From NCBI GenBank assembly GCA_002077065.1, contig NAJO01000023.1, forward strand, positions 1 through 64,000: a stretch of 64,000 nt of DNA. Direction: 5' to 3'. Shown here in pieces: positions 1 to 10,143 of the stretch. This stretch comes from Cryoendolithus antarcticus. Its lineage: Eukaryota > Ascomycota > Dothideomycetes > Cladosporiales > Cladosporiaceae. Positions within the stretch are counted from its first letter, which is position 1, and the number at the start of each line of letters is the position of its first letter. The notes under the pieces were generated by a model. The model searched no databases, had not been told where the DNA came from, and saw only the letters and a program-made list of their open reading frames with translations. The position numbers were made by a program, and so were the translations under genes.

Positions 1-149
1 AGACTAGATCGACTACGGCTACGTAGCTAATCTCCGGAATAGCCTAGACGGGGAAATACCGCTTCTAAGTACCGCTCTTAAAGAACTACTAGTATAGTTA
101 GTTACCTACCTATATTTAACTCTAATCGGTATCGGTTATAGGCCTACCT

Positions 150-480
150 CGCTCCCGTAGGTTCTCCTAATCGTATTCCGCTTAGTAATGCCTCTAAATA
201 CTACTTCTCTCCCGGTAGGTACGGTTATATACCCTTCTATCTACTTCTACTATATATCTTAATCTATTCTAATATACGGGTAGTCTACTTACTACTACGC
301 TATATATATCGGGATATCTAACCTAGTCTAAATCCTACGCGAGACCTACTAGACTAGCGATAGTCCGGACGATCTCCTTACGTTCCCGCTTAGTAATACT
401 ACTATGCTTAACCTTAATATACCCGGTAACCTAGTTAGGATTAATAGTATACTTATACCTCTTATAGATAATTACGTAGT
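150..480 (-). pseudogene. decayed coding stretch interrupted by TAG/TAA codons
   Basis: Read on the minus strand from about 480 down to 150, one frame gives a protein-like sequence rich in Arg, Lys, Tyr and Val (for example VTGYIKVKHSSITKRERK, then RYIVEVDRRVYNRTYRE). It is broken by several in-frame stops, nearly all TAG. TAG and TAA are what CAG, CAA or TGG codons become after C-to-T change at CpA or its complement. I infer a transposon coding region inactivated by RIP. The family cannot be named from the remnant. It continues on both sides with weaker signal. Confidence 0.5.
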
Positions 481-842
481 ACTCCGGCCGGTATATAAGG
501 ATCTTACTAAATAGGTTTATCTCTACTATCTAATACGGGCGGTAGCTATATATATTTCCTATATAGTTACTTCTATCCCTTCGGATTTAGAGTATAGATA
601 AATATCTAGACGCGTAATACGAATACGAACCTTACGCGTTAGTAGACTTATTTCGCTATAGACCCTAACCCTCGACCCTATACCCTATACTTTAGAAGGA
701 ACTTTACTTCTATTTTACCTATTCTACCGTATTATATTAAAGCTTAACGCGACGTCGTACGGTACTATAGATTATAACGAACGAATAGCGATATCTCCCG
801 CTATCTTTTATATTAATATCGAGTATATACGACCGCGGGACA

Positions 843-952
843 TAAATAGGATTAACTAAATAGGATTAACCCTCTAACCCTAACCCTTCCGGAAAATTTA
901 TATAGGGCTATAAATAGGATTAACCTAATCCTATTTCGGGATTATAAATAGG
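843..952. repeat. repeated AAATAGGATTA units with palindrome and CCCTAA-like bases
   Basis: The unit AAATAGGATTAAC occurs at 844-856 and 858-870, and again near 912-924, with a partial copy near 945. The copy at 914-923 is followed after two or three bases by its inverse, TAATCCTATT, at about 926-935, forming a hairpin. Between the copies lies CTCTAACCCTAACCC (about 872-887), which resembles two telomere repeats. The segment separates the minus-strand relic from the plus-strand open frame, so it may be the junction of two elements or a shared terminal region. Confidence 0.55.
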
Positions 953-1917
953 ATAAGATAGAGGATATCCTAGCTAATAGATCTATAACTATAGCGAACT
1001 TAAACTACGCTAGAGAAGCTAATCTATTTAGTAATAAGACTAGAGATATAACTACTAGATCTATTAACTTTACTAAGCTCTACTTTACCTACTTTAATCT
1101 TAATACTTATATCTCTATAAAGAATATACTTCTAGAGAATAATAAAGAAGAAGAGGATAAAGAAGGTTATAGTATAGAGAAAGATAAAACTCTAGAGCTA
1201 GAGGATAATAGTAGTACTAGATCTAGTAGTCTAGTAGATTTAGATATTATATCGCTAGCCCCTACTTCTAATAAGCCGCTAACTATACTAGAGGAAAGTC
1301 TAGAGTCTAGATCTTCTAGCTCTAAGAACTCTATCCTAGAGAGGATTACTAGTAGTAGAGTATTAGAGTCTAGAAGTAAAACTAAATCTAAGAGACTAGA
1401 TCTAGATAACCTAAAGAGACTAGATACTATAGAGACGCCCTCTAAGAGAGATACTATAGTAGACTATATAAGAGCTATTATTATTAGTTCTAGTAGCTCT
1501 AGTAGCGAGGATCTATACTCGGTTAGCCCGAGTTCTAGAAGGCCTACTAATCTAGTAGATCTTAATATACCTAGCTTAGAGTTAGAGACTAAAAGTACTA
1601 GTAGAAGTAATTCTAGTATAGATAATAATACTAATATAATACCTAGTACTATCGAAGAGGAGAGACGTACTAGTAGGGCTATTCTAGCTAGTTCTATAGT
1701 AGAGGGTTTAACTAACCTAGCTATACCTACTAGTTCTATACGTTCTATATCTAGATCTAGTACTAAAAGATCTAGGAGAGAAGTAGAAAGTAGTAGTTCT
1801 AAGGAGGAGTCTATTACTAAAGAATCTAAGCCTAAGAATAAAGGAGGAGACCGAAGAAAGTAAAGAGTACTAATCCTAAGGGAGGAAGACCTAAGAAGAG
1901 ATAGATCTAGTACTAAG
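952..1917 (+). pseudogene. start-less open frame of 303 codons with AT-hook-like C-terminus
   Basis: From the codon after a TAG at 949-951 to a TAA at 1861-1863 the frame is open for 303 codons, although TAG is among the commonest trinucleotides in the other frames. It has no ATG, CTG, GTG or TTG because TG is absent. The translation is protein-like: a neutral N-terminal part, an acidic segment (NKEEEDKEGYSIEKD), a long Ser/Arg/Leu-rich linker, then a basic tail KPKNKGG. Moving one base at about 1849 into the next frame continues as RPKKVKSTNPKGGRPKKR before a TAG ending at 1917. That gives two GGRPKK-type AT-hook motifs, so a one-base indel probably broke the C-terminus. No Gln, Trp, His or Cys codon occurs, as expected if all CA and TG were removed. 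I do not recognise the family. A transposon protein is the likeliest origin. Confidence 0.5.
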
Positions 1918-3095
1918 AAGCCCTTAGTAATAGTATATAGTTTAAGTTTACTCTACTCTCTAGGAGTTTTAGTAGCTTAGGGTATAGTTTTCCTAGATTC
2001 TATATAGTCTATAGTATCTATTAAAACTACTTAGATATTCCCACAAACTAGATAGACTTTATTAAAACTCTTAGTAGATTTTCTCTCTCCTTATTACTTA
2101 AGGAGTTTTACTAAAGAGATATTAGTTTCTAGACCTTAGTACCTAGTTCTAAGTAGCTTCTATATATCTATTATATCTTTAAAAACTAATAGCTAAGCGC
2201 TATAAACTTAGTAGGATATATTAAAACCTCTACTAGCTAGTAAATCTACTAGAGATAATCTAAGATTTTATCCCTTTCTAGGAGTTTCTAGACCTAAACC
2301 TTAGGTTTTACTATAATAGATAGAGAATAGCATATTTTATAAAGCTAGTAAAGAAGCCTTTTTAACCTAGGAGAATATATAAAAACTTATAAAGTAGTCT
2401 TATATAGATAGATATATAGTAGGTTTTATATTACTAGTCTAGGTTTCCTAGGCTTAGCTATAAGTTTTTATAGACTCCTTATAGCCTATATATCCTATTA
2501 AAACTATACTCTAGTCTATATATACCTCTAGAGATATATTAAAACCTCTAGTAATTACTAGATAAATTTCTCTAGTATATGTTAGCTATAGTAGCTATAT
2601 CTCTTATAGGCTCTTCTAGATAGAGATCTAGGGTCTATAGTCTATATAGAGCGTATACTTTATAGCTAATATAGTATATATCTTACCCTAGCTCTTACTA
2701 TAATACTTATAGTATATAAAATAAATATTTAGTTTTAGTAAGTTCCTATAGGTTTCTATATTACTTTCTATAGTTTTCTAAGATAGTTTAGAGTCTATAT
2801 TATTATGTAAAACTAGCCGCTAGTCTATAGAAACCTATACTAGCTATATAGAACCTATAGTACTACTAGAAACCTATAGATTAGCTAGGGTTCTTACTAT
2901 AGCTATATAAGTTTCTAGGAACTTCTCTATAGTTTTAATAGATAAAACATATACTAAAGTATCTTAGAAAACCCTAGGAAGGTCCCTAGGAACTTATATA
3001 GCTATAGTAAAAACCTCTGGAAAAATTCGAAAAATCCGGAAAATAAGGTTTTCCTAGTAGTAAAACATAAAAGCCCCGGGAAACCGTCTTGTAGG

Positions 3096-3187
3096 GAGCG
3101 GTCTACGAAGATCGGAGCGGTCTACGAGGAGAGAGCGGTCTACGAGGAGAGTACGCTCTTCGAGAGGAAAGCGGTCTACGAGGAGAG
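3096..3187. repeat. short direct repeat GCGGTCTACGA, four copies
   Basis: GCGGTCTACGA begins at 3098, 3117, 3135 and 3171, mostly within a longer unit GAGCGGTCTACGAGGAGA. Spacing is about 18-19 bp for the first three copies, then 36 bp. The array sits at the border between the RIP-altered block and normal sequence. The rest of 3060-3378 is GC-rich and I see no gene in it; it is the 3' flank of the HET gene. Confidence 0.75.
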
Positions 3188-3378
3188 GGTACGCTTCGAA
3201 GGAGGATTTCCTCGCGCACGGGTTCGACGTCGGCGTCGCTACTTCGGCCGACGACGCGACGCAGGATGCACTCGATAAGGGTAGGTCTACAGCATGTCAG
3301 CGGATTTGCGACATAGCCTCGCGAGCACGGTCGAAGGAACGGTAATGTTCTTCGCAGACTCTACATACACCTAGCGTC

Positions 3379-5371
3379 TCAATACAAGACGAACTCGTTC
3401 ATATCCCCCTCCCCGTCCCATTGTTCGCCGTTCATGAGGCCGAGGACATGCGCTGGACCGACAAACTCCCACACCATGCTAGACGAGCGCAGTACGACGG
3501 GCCAGCTAGCACCCTTCAGGAGGACGACCTTGTCACCTGCGCGAGTCCGAGCGAAGGTAGTGCCGATCGTTACGGGAAAAGTCTGCTCTGAGTCAACCTG
3601 GATGACTGCTCGATCCTGTAAGTTCGTGACCACCGTTCGCGTGAGATCCAACATCTCTCCACCTCGATCGACCCACTGTGTCAACAGCGCAGCGGCTATG
3701 GTAGTGCACTCCAGGATCTCATCAGTCCACTCGTTTGGATCAGATGTGTCAGTGGCTTTCCACTCTAGGGCCAGACTCCGCGCACCGAGCTGCTCGATGG
3801 CAGCTTGCGATCTCGTGATGAACCCAGTCCATTGATCGAACAAGTCCAGATCTTGGAAGACATCGGACGACTGTCCAAGAGTCAGAAGGTTGTAGAATTC
3901 CTCGCCAGGACTTGAGTCTTCACGCGTCTGCGAGAAGTCACGCAACCCGCGGTGCAGCTCACGAAAGAACGCGATACGCTCGATGGTGAGTCGTAGGTAG
4001 TCGGGGTCGGACAGATTACGATACTGGGCCGTACCTGATAGTATAGCAAGACTGGATATCATCGGAAAGATCATAACACCCGGACCATGAACCGTACCTA
4101 CCAGCCTTCCTCTGACGCGCAAACAGCCCCGAGTCGGATGAAGTGCCGCCAAGTCGTTCTCATCCAGTCGAGATGCACTCGTAGCGTTGTGGTCCGACAT
4201 GTACATCCTTGCCTGGTCGTCACTCCAATCTGGGGTCCAGCTGGGTAGACTCGGATCCCTGTGTGATGTACTCGCATCGCGAAGGATCCTGAGGCTTCCA
4301 GACCAGCGGATCATCGCCACTGTAGCGTCTGCGTAAATGTGTGCAAGCGGTCGATCGTAGTCCACTTCCGGCATCGCAACACCTAGTGAAGTGTACAATG
4401 CATGCACGCCGTATATTCGATCTTCACGCTTGCTGGACACCAGCTGATTGACGTCTGTCAGACAAGAAGTCAAGAAGACTATCTTGCGGTCTTCAGCATC
4501 GCCAGCTTCATCATCCTCCGAATCAGATATCGCCTCGCCAGAGATATACTTCCTCAAAGTATTGCGCATGTCAATCCCGACCATGCCCTTGTTCGTGCCA
4601 TGATCGAGTAGCTCATCGAATTGATCGAAGATCAGGAACTTTGCGGCAGTGTAGTACTCCTGCCAGGGTATGGTACCCGGTCCGCACATGACCTCGCACT
4701 CATTCGAAAATGCAACCTCTTGCACCGTCCAGATGCGCCTATGCCACTCATGCCCAAAGATGTGATCCAAGCACGAATCTTCCGGAGAAAGGCGCCCGTC
4801 GCGATGCAGCTCAGCTAGGCTCACGGAGTCATCACTTTGTCGTGACAATGGCTTCATCGATGGACCTACCTTCGTATCGGTTCAGCTTCTGGTTCCCGCG
4901 GTGGGATGGGCATTGGCCAATACTGCACAGATGCTGGAATACATCAGCAGTGAAGCTGGTACCTTCGCCCAGCCAGCAAATCGTCTTTCCAGCCTTCGCA
5001 TATATCTCTCCCATTAGCGGCACTTAAACATTTCTCTCGTTCCGGCCCGCTTCGTCTTGAGACTGATTGATACAGATCGCATCTACCCACAAAGTGCGCT
5101 CCCGATCACCTAGGCGGAGCCGTCGCAGAGCCGCTCGACAGTTGAGGGTGACTAGCAGCTGCCGGCCGTTGCACAACACAGATTCGGTGCCGGTGATGGC
5201 GCCCCAGACGTAGCTAAGCGCTTCATACGCATTGCTGGCAGCACCGCAACCATCGAGAGATACCTCTGAGAGCCGGACACGGAGTTCGTCGCTGTATATA
5301 TGGGCTGGCAGGAGACGCAGCAGTCTAATGGATCGCCGACTTGCGAGCGGAGCATGATGAAATGTAGACAT
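3379..5371 (-). pseudogene. HET-domain (heterokaryon incompatibility) gene with one premature stop
   Basis: Exon 1 (5371-4870) encodes the HET signature: YEALSYVWG (about residue 49), LWVDAICINQ (about 93), then VPLMGEIYAKAGKTICWLGE. Exon 2 (4814-3379) continues with HRRIWTVQEVAF and a long variable C-terminal region. The 55-bp intron 4815-4869 (GTAGGT...CCTAG) joins the frames exactly (GAAG|CTGAG). A single in-frame TAA at 5026-5024 interrupts the conserved RNV-x-VPLMGEIY segment at codon 116, where relatives usually have Gln. CAA to TAA is a CpA-to-TpA change, the RIP-type mutation, and RIP-altered DNA lies 2 kb away. HET proteins trigger non-self recognition and programmed cell death after cell fusion. 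Without the stop the product would be about 645 residues. A splice removing the TAA would also remove conserved residues, so I call it a recent pseudogene. A sequencing error or readthrough is possible. Confidence 0.75.
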
Positions 5372-6085
5372 TCGAGCCTATTTCCCTTGATTGATCCAGA
5401 CGAGGAAGTAATACTTGTCTCACGAAGGCCAATGTAGCGCCGACGAGGGCCCTGCGGTGCCCAGGCGGTGACCACAGCCCTGCCGATCCATCAAACACTG
5501 TGGCGTTCTTCAGCCTCGTCATTGCGCTTGTGTATAGCCATTGCTGTCACGCCGCAGTTTAAGAGTGATCGACATTCGATCACAGAGCAAATGGAATGGA
5601 CATTCGAAGCCCGAGATGGAAGTCCAGCGGGCGTGTAGGAAGTCGTGCAACCCGCGGCTCATTTGACTTGCAACTCGGTCTCCCCGAACGCCGCCACAGA
5701 TCACCGAGCACATCATTGCTATACACGCGCCCGTCACAGGCTCACTCGTGACCTGCGGATAGAGTACTCGTACGCACGTTGGAGGTTCACATGACGCAGA
5801 CGTGGACGGAGACTACCAGGTCATTCGTGTGATGCACATGCGTGCTCGTTCACATTGCCACTCCATGACTACAACCCATGAATATACCAAGCCTCACGCG
5901 ACTCTCGAACAGATCTTGAGTGCGGGCTGATTTGAACAGCGACCTCTCTGCCTTTCATGACGCCTCTTCCCAGCCCTCGTGTATCCCATTGCTTCCCATT
6001 CCCTGCGCCGTACGCGCTCATGCCGCAGAAGCGCTTCCATAACATCATCACAACACACACCAACCTCAGTCAGCGAATGCCCCTC
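5372..6085. other. intergenic region between HET relic and kinase gene
   Basis: No convincing coding potential. It should hold the promoter of the HET gene and the 3' UTR of the kinase gene. An imperfect inverted pair GTGTATAGC (5530-5538 and 5718-5726) is noted but is too short to call an element. Confidence 0.5.
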
Positions 6086-8654
6086 TCACACGCCCTTGTT
6101 CTTACGCTCCTCCGCTCTTGCCAGTCTCGCAGCCTTCACGAGAGGTGCAAGCGTAGCCAATGGCTCGGCGGTCTGAATGAAAGCATGCTGCAGAGCAAGT
6201 CAGTAACCATTTCCTGCAATCCTCTCGAAAACCAGAGCATACCTTCAGCAGATCATGCGCACTAGCCCTCTTCTCCGGATCGACCTTCAACGCAAAGTAC
6301 AAGAAATCCCGAAACACCGGAGTCAAATTGTGCTCCTCCTTGATAGTCGGCGTCCCATTCGTCGCAATCAGATAAAGCGCTCGCAGCGGACTCTCAGTAA
6401 GATACGGCGGCTCGCCCTCAATCATCTCAATTGCCATGATCCCCAAACTCCAGATATCGATCTTCCTACCATACTCCTTCCTCGTCACGACCTCTGGGGC
6501 CATCCAGTACGGCGTGCCAACCATAGTGGTGCGCTTCATGTGGCTCTCGTTGATCTGCGCGCAGAAGCCGAAATCGGTAAGCTTGATGTTGCCTTCCATG
6601 GAGAGGAGGACATTGTCGGACTTGATGTCGCGGTGAATGACGCCTTTGGAGTGCAGGAATTGCAGGCCATGTAGCGTCTCGCGACAGACGGCGGAGATCT
6701 GCCCTTCGCTCATCATGTTGAAGGTCACTACATCCGTCAGACTGCCACCCTCCATGTACTCCATCACCACCCAGAGATCACCTCTCACAAGGAAGGAGTC
6801 CATGAAGTTGACCACGTTCTTGTGCTTCGAATCACGCATCACGAGGATCTCATTGATAATCAGATCTTTCTTCGGCTGCTGCTCGAGATTCATCTGTTTG
6901 ATGGCCACACACTTGTTCGTACCGACTTCGAAAGCCGTGTACACCCCACCGGAAGCGCCTTGCCCTATCTTAACAAGACTGCGGTACTTCTTCGTGGGAT
7001 CGGCGGCGTTGCAAATACCTTGCAGCTTGCCGATGATTTCTGCATTCGTGACAGACTGCCTAGGTCTTTGCCTTGGCCGTGGTGCTGGGCCGAGAGTGGT
7101 AGAAGGCTGCTGCACTGGCTGCGCGACTTGTGGTGGAGGCGGCTGCTGTTGTGCTTGTCTCTGGGACTGCGATCTCTCGAGTGAGGTCGACTTCAATGCT
7201 TGCTGTGCTGCTCGCATCGCCTGCTCCTGCTGTTGCTGGTACATCTGTGGCGATGACACTGGCGACGCATTCCCGTACTGTCCAGCTGGTCCAGTGTTCG
7301 CCCTGCTCCGACTTTGCGCAGCTTGAGCGGTTGCAATGTCTGTGACTGTGGGTCCTGGGTAGCGATTCGACGGCGTGTCATCCCGCTGCTGTTGTGAAGG
7401 TACTGGCGGTGCCGCACGCTGTGGTACACCATGCGAGGAGACTGCTCCCGGTGGCTTTGGTGCAGGTCGCATCGGCAGTAGATTCCCATTCACCTGCGGA
7501 CTTGCAGGCCCACCTCTGCTTCCCGGCGTTGGCGCAGCTCGAGGATTCTCAAAACTTTCTGGCTCATTCTTAGGAAACCTCGGACTTGCAGGCGGGCTCA
7601 TCGCCTGGTTCAGTCCACTCGGACTAAGCGCTGCAGGCGACACACCACCTCCAGGAGCCAAATGATGTGCATGCAAGCTCTGCGGACTCTCGCCCAGCCG
7701 CGCGTTGTCAAACTTGTGGTATAGCGAGTCATCGCTCCTCTTCTCATTGTGTTCGTTGAAAAAAGTCACCACATCGATGATAGCCTGCGGGTTCTTCTTC
7801 TGCTCCTGCTCAGTGATCCCATTGGCCTGCAGTGTCTGCTGCCATGCTTTCGGCAATCCAGTGAACTCGCCTGTACTGGAATCATACCCCACATGCGTGA
7901 CATGGACTGGGTTCTCGGGTGCAGATATCGCAGGTCTCCGAGGTGTGCCCACCAGATCCTTCATGAAACTCGAGAAACCGCTCTTCTTCTTCTGCTGCTT
8001 GCCATCTCGGTCCTGATCGCTATATCGCTGGCGCGGACTCCGCTCCGCCAGCTCACCGCGTGGGGTGAGGTCCTCCATGCGCCTGCCGGCTTCGACGACG
8101 CTTTGAGATAGCCGTGTTCGGGTTGGTGTCCGAGAGGCAGGTGCGGTCTGCGCGTGGATTGGACGGGATGGCCGAGGGGATGAGGTCGTTGGTGGTGGAA
8201 GGGTGGTAGCGACTGGATCAGGTAACTGCGATGTGACGATATCGGACTGATTGTAGGATATGGCGTTGAAGCTGTTCAGTACAGCGACAGTGTCGAAGCG
8301 CTGGCCCAGTAGATCGGTGCTAGTCTTTTCGGTGACTGAATAGCCGGAGCGTGGTATTGTCTGCGATGGTCCAGAATAATCGCGTTCACCGGCGAGCGCG
8401 GGGCTATTGTTGTTCTCACTATCAATGGCAGCTCCCGCGGTGGTAGACAATGTCCCAGCGATAGCAGATGGCGAACGTGTGCGACGTGTAGGCGAGCTCT
8501 GGCGACGAGGTCTGTTAGACGTACGTGTAGTGACGATGCCAGTGCTCTCACGCCGCCGCGACACTGAGGTGCGCTTGCCCGTGGCGTTGTCAGCGGCAGG
8601 AGCCTTCTTGTGCAGACGTGCGGGTTTGGGCTTCTCTTCGGAACCTCTTTGCAT
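6086..8654 (-). CDS. ste20: PAK-family serine/threonine kinase, Ste20 type
   Basis: Two exons, 8654-6243 and 6187-6086, give 837 residues. The 55-bp intron (GTATGC...TTACTGAC...TGCAG) restores the conserved tail HAFIQTAEPLATLAPLVK, which unspliced reading would lose. The N-terminal half is a low-complexity Ser/Pro/Arg region. A CRIB/PBD motif, ISAPENPVHVTHVGYD, at about residue 240 binds Cdc42/Rac-GTP. The kinase domain starts at about 555 with IGQGASGGVY and contains VAIK, HRDIKSDN, DFGFC and GTPYWMAPE. No PH domain is apparent before CRIB, which separates Ste20 from Cla4. In fungi this kinase links Cdc42 to MAPK cascades and polarity. The start is the first ATG (8654) next to sequence that looks coding. 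The frame stays open upstream to 8822, but a possible acceptor (branch CTGAC, AG near 8675) suggests a 5' UTR intron or a short upstream exon. Confidence 0.9.
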
Positions 8655-10143
8655 CTCTAGCTCAGATCTCTGGGCATGAGGCGTACATGTCAGCACGGCG
8701 CTGGGGAGACATGTGAATGACAGTAGCGTGGCATAGAAATCAGGGTACGGGTAGAGTGGTGGAGAGTGGGCGGCTCGCCAGTAAGTGCTGGTGGAAGAAG
8801 GCGTTCTACCGCGCCCCGGCAAGGCTGTCTACAGTATCTCCCAGCTACCCCTGGACTCCCACGCCTACGACACGACGCACCCACACCTCACCCAGCGTGC
8901 AACGGAGTACAACGGCGCTGTGCTGTCAAGGCTGCGCTGTAGCGGGTAACGACAGGTACCGCCCGCAGAAACAGGCTCTGCCAGCCCTGTCTCCTGCGCC
9001 CAGCAGAGCGATAGGCATCTGTTCCGCTGTCCGATGGGCGCTAAGCGAGGTCCGCGTCCCGCCTTGCACATATACCCCAGTACATTGTCTGCTATAAGCA
9101 AGGGTGCCGCATGTCAGGTTGATGCTGTCAAACGCAAGGAGGATGCTTGTCTGGTGCTGCAAACGCTGCGCGCTGCCAAGGCTTGCGTTCTCTGTCTCTT
9201 CTTCGTCGGAGCAGCGAGATGATTTGAGTATAGGAAAGACAGAGACGATGCCCCGCATCGGAGATGAATGTCACTGATTGTCGCTATCGGCTCAATAACG
9301 CCATCGGGCCTTCCTTCCGACTGCTAGTCTTCCACGTGGAAGCGAGTCTGTGCTGTAAGTATCATCGACTTCACATGTCAAAACAAATACAGCCGGTCGA
9401 CACCGTGTGCTGAGTACATAGGTGGCAACCGCACATGTTCGACTGAAAGAGCATAGCAAGCGCGTCAGGACGAAGCGCCATTGACTCTACTACATCTCCG
9501 CAGCGACGCTCTCTGAGCTGTATTATCAGAGTGCAGTATACATGAGCTCTTGAGCCTCTATATGCCCTACATGAGAAGACACGAAGTCGCGAGCGGAGTC
9601 TGCTTGGGCCGCCTCTTCTATCACTGGCATAGACTTGCCGGATGGTGATTTGGTATGGAATAAGCGGAGGGCGAAGGGCAACTCTCTCGTGTCATCACTT
9701 GCGAGTTATTGCACAAATGCAAAAGCTTGACAAGTATCTGCGCATCTGGTGACAATTCAAATATCCCTCCAACATCACGGTGATACTCGTCGAAGACATC
9801 TTTCAAGAAGTTCATCTTCGCACTTGCTAGCAGTCATACGGCAGATGCAGAACCTCCGTCACACGCGAGATAGCCCAAGCAGCAAGACTGCGACGAGGTG
9901 GCGATGCATCCGGTCTAGGAAGTGCCATTGTCAATATCTTACAAGCGAAGCGATGCTGTCCATAGTCCTGGCGTATCGTACAGTCCTCTCCTCGCTTCCC
10001 AGCGAGTGTCCAGCAGATGCCCGCAAACCATCAACAATATCCCGCGTCCCCAATAATCTGTGACTTTCCAGCTAAGCGAGAGCTTCGAAAATGGCAGCAA
10101 GTCCATACCCTTCAGTCTCCCAGCAGAACTGGCAGCCCATTTC
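8655..10143. other. 1.5-kb intergenic region
   Basis: This lies between the kinase start and the NOT4 stop. It should hold the kinase promoter and 5' UTR and the NOT4 3' UTR. I found no long coding frame with protein-like composition and no recognisable RNA gene. Confidence 0.45.

Larger units (their letters stand above)
1..3060. repeat. RIP-degraded repeat block, nearly free of CpA and TpG
   Basis: Reading by eye, positions 1-2041 contain only two TG (189-190, 405-406) and one CA (841-842), and 843-2041 has none at all. TA, CTAG and TAG are hugely over-represented, while CG remains common in 1-840. This is the product expected of C-to-T change at CpA on both strands, which is the known preference of fungal repeat-induced point mutation, so the block is probably old transposon DNA. 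From 2042 on a few CA and TG reappear, and ordinary composition returns near 3060. No family could be recognised. At least two decayed coding stretches lie inside (described separately). The stretch 1918-3060 is still more AT-rich and shows broken minus-strand frames only. Confidence 0.85.

Noticed and set aside
870..890. Chromosome end (telomere) at CTAACCCTAACCC
   Set aside because: Only about two units, flanked on both sides by non-telomeric DNA.
5027..5060. Intron starting GTTTAAGT that would remove the HET stop codon
   Set aside because: Poor donor, and any acceptor downstream would delete the conserved MGEIYAKAGKTICWLGE segment.
5530..5726. Inverted pair GTGTATAGC / GCTATACAC as ends of a small inverted-repeat element
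   Set aside because: Only about nine bases match perfectly, without target-site duplication.
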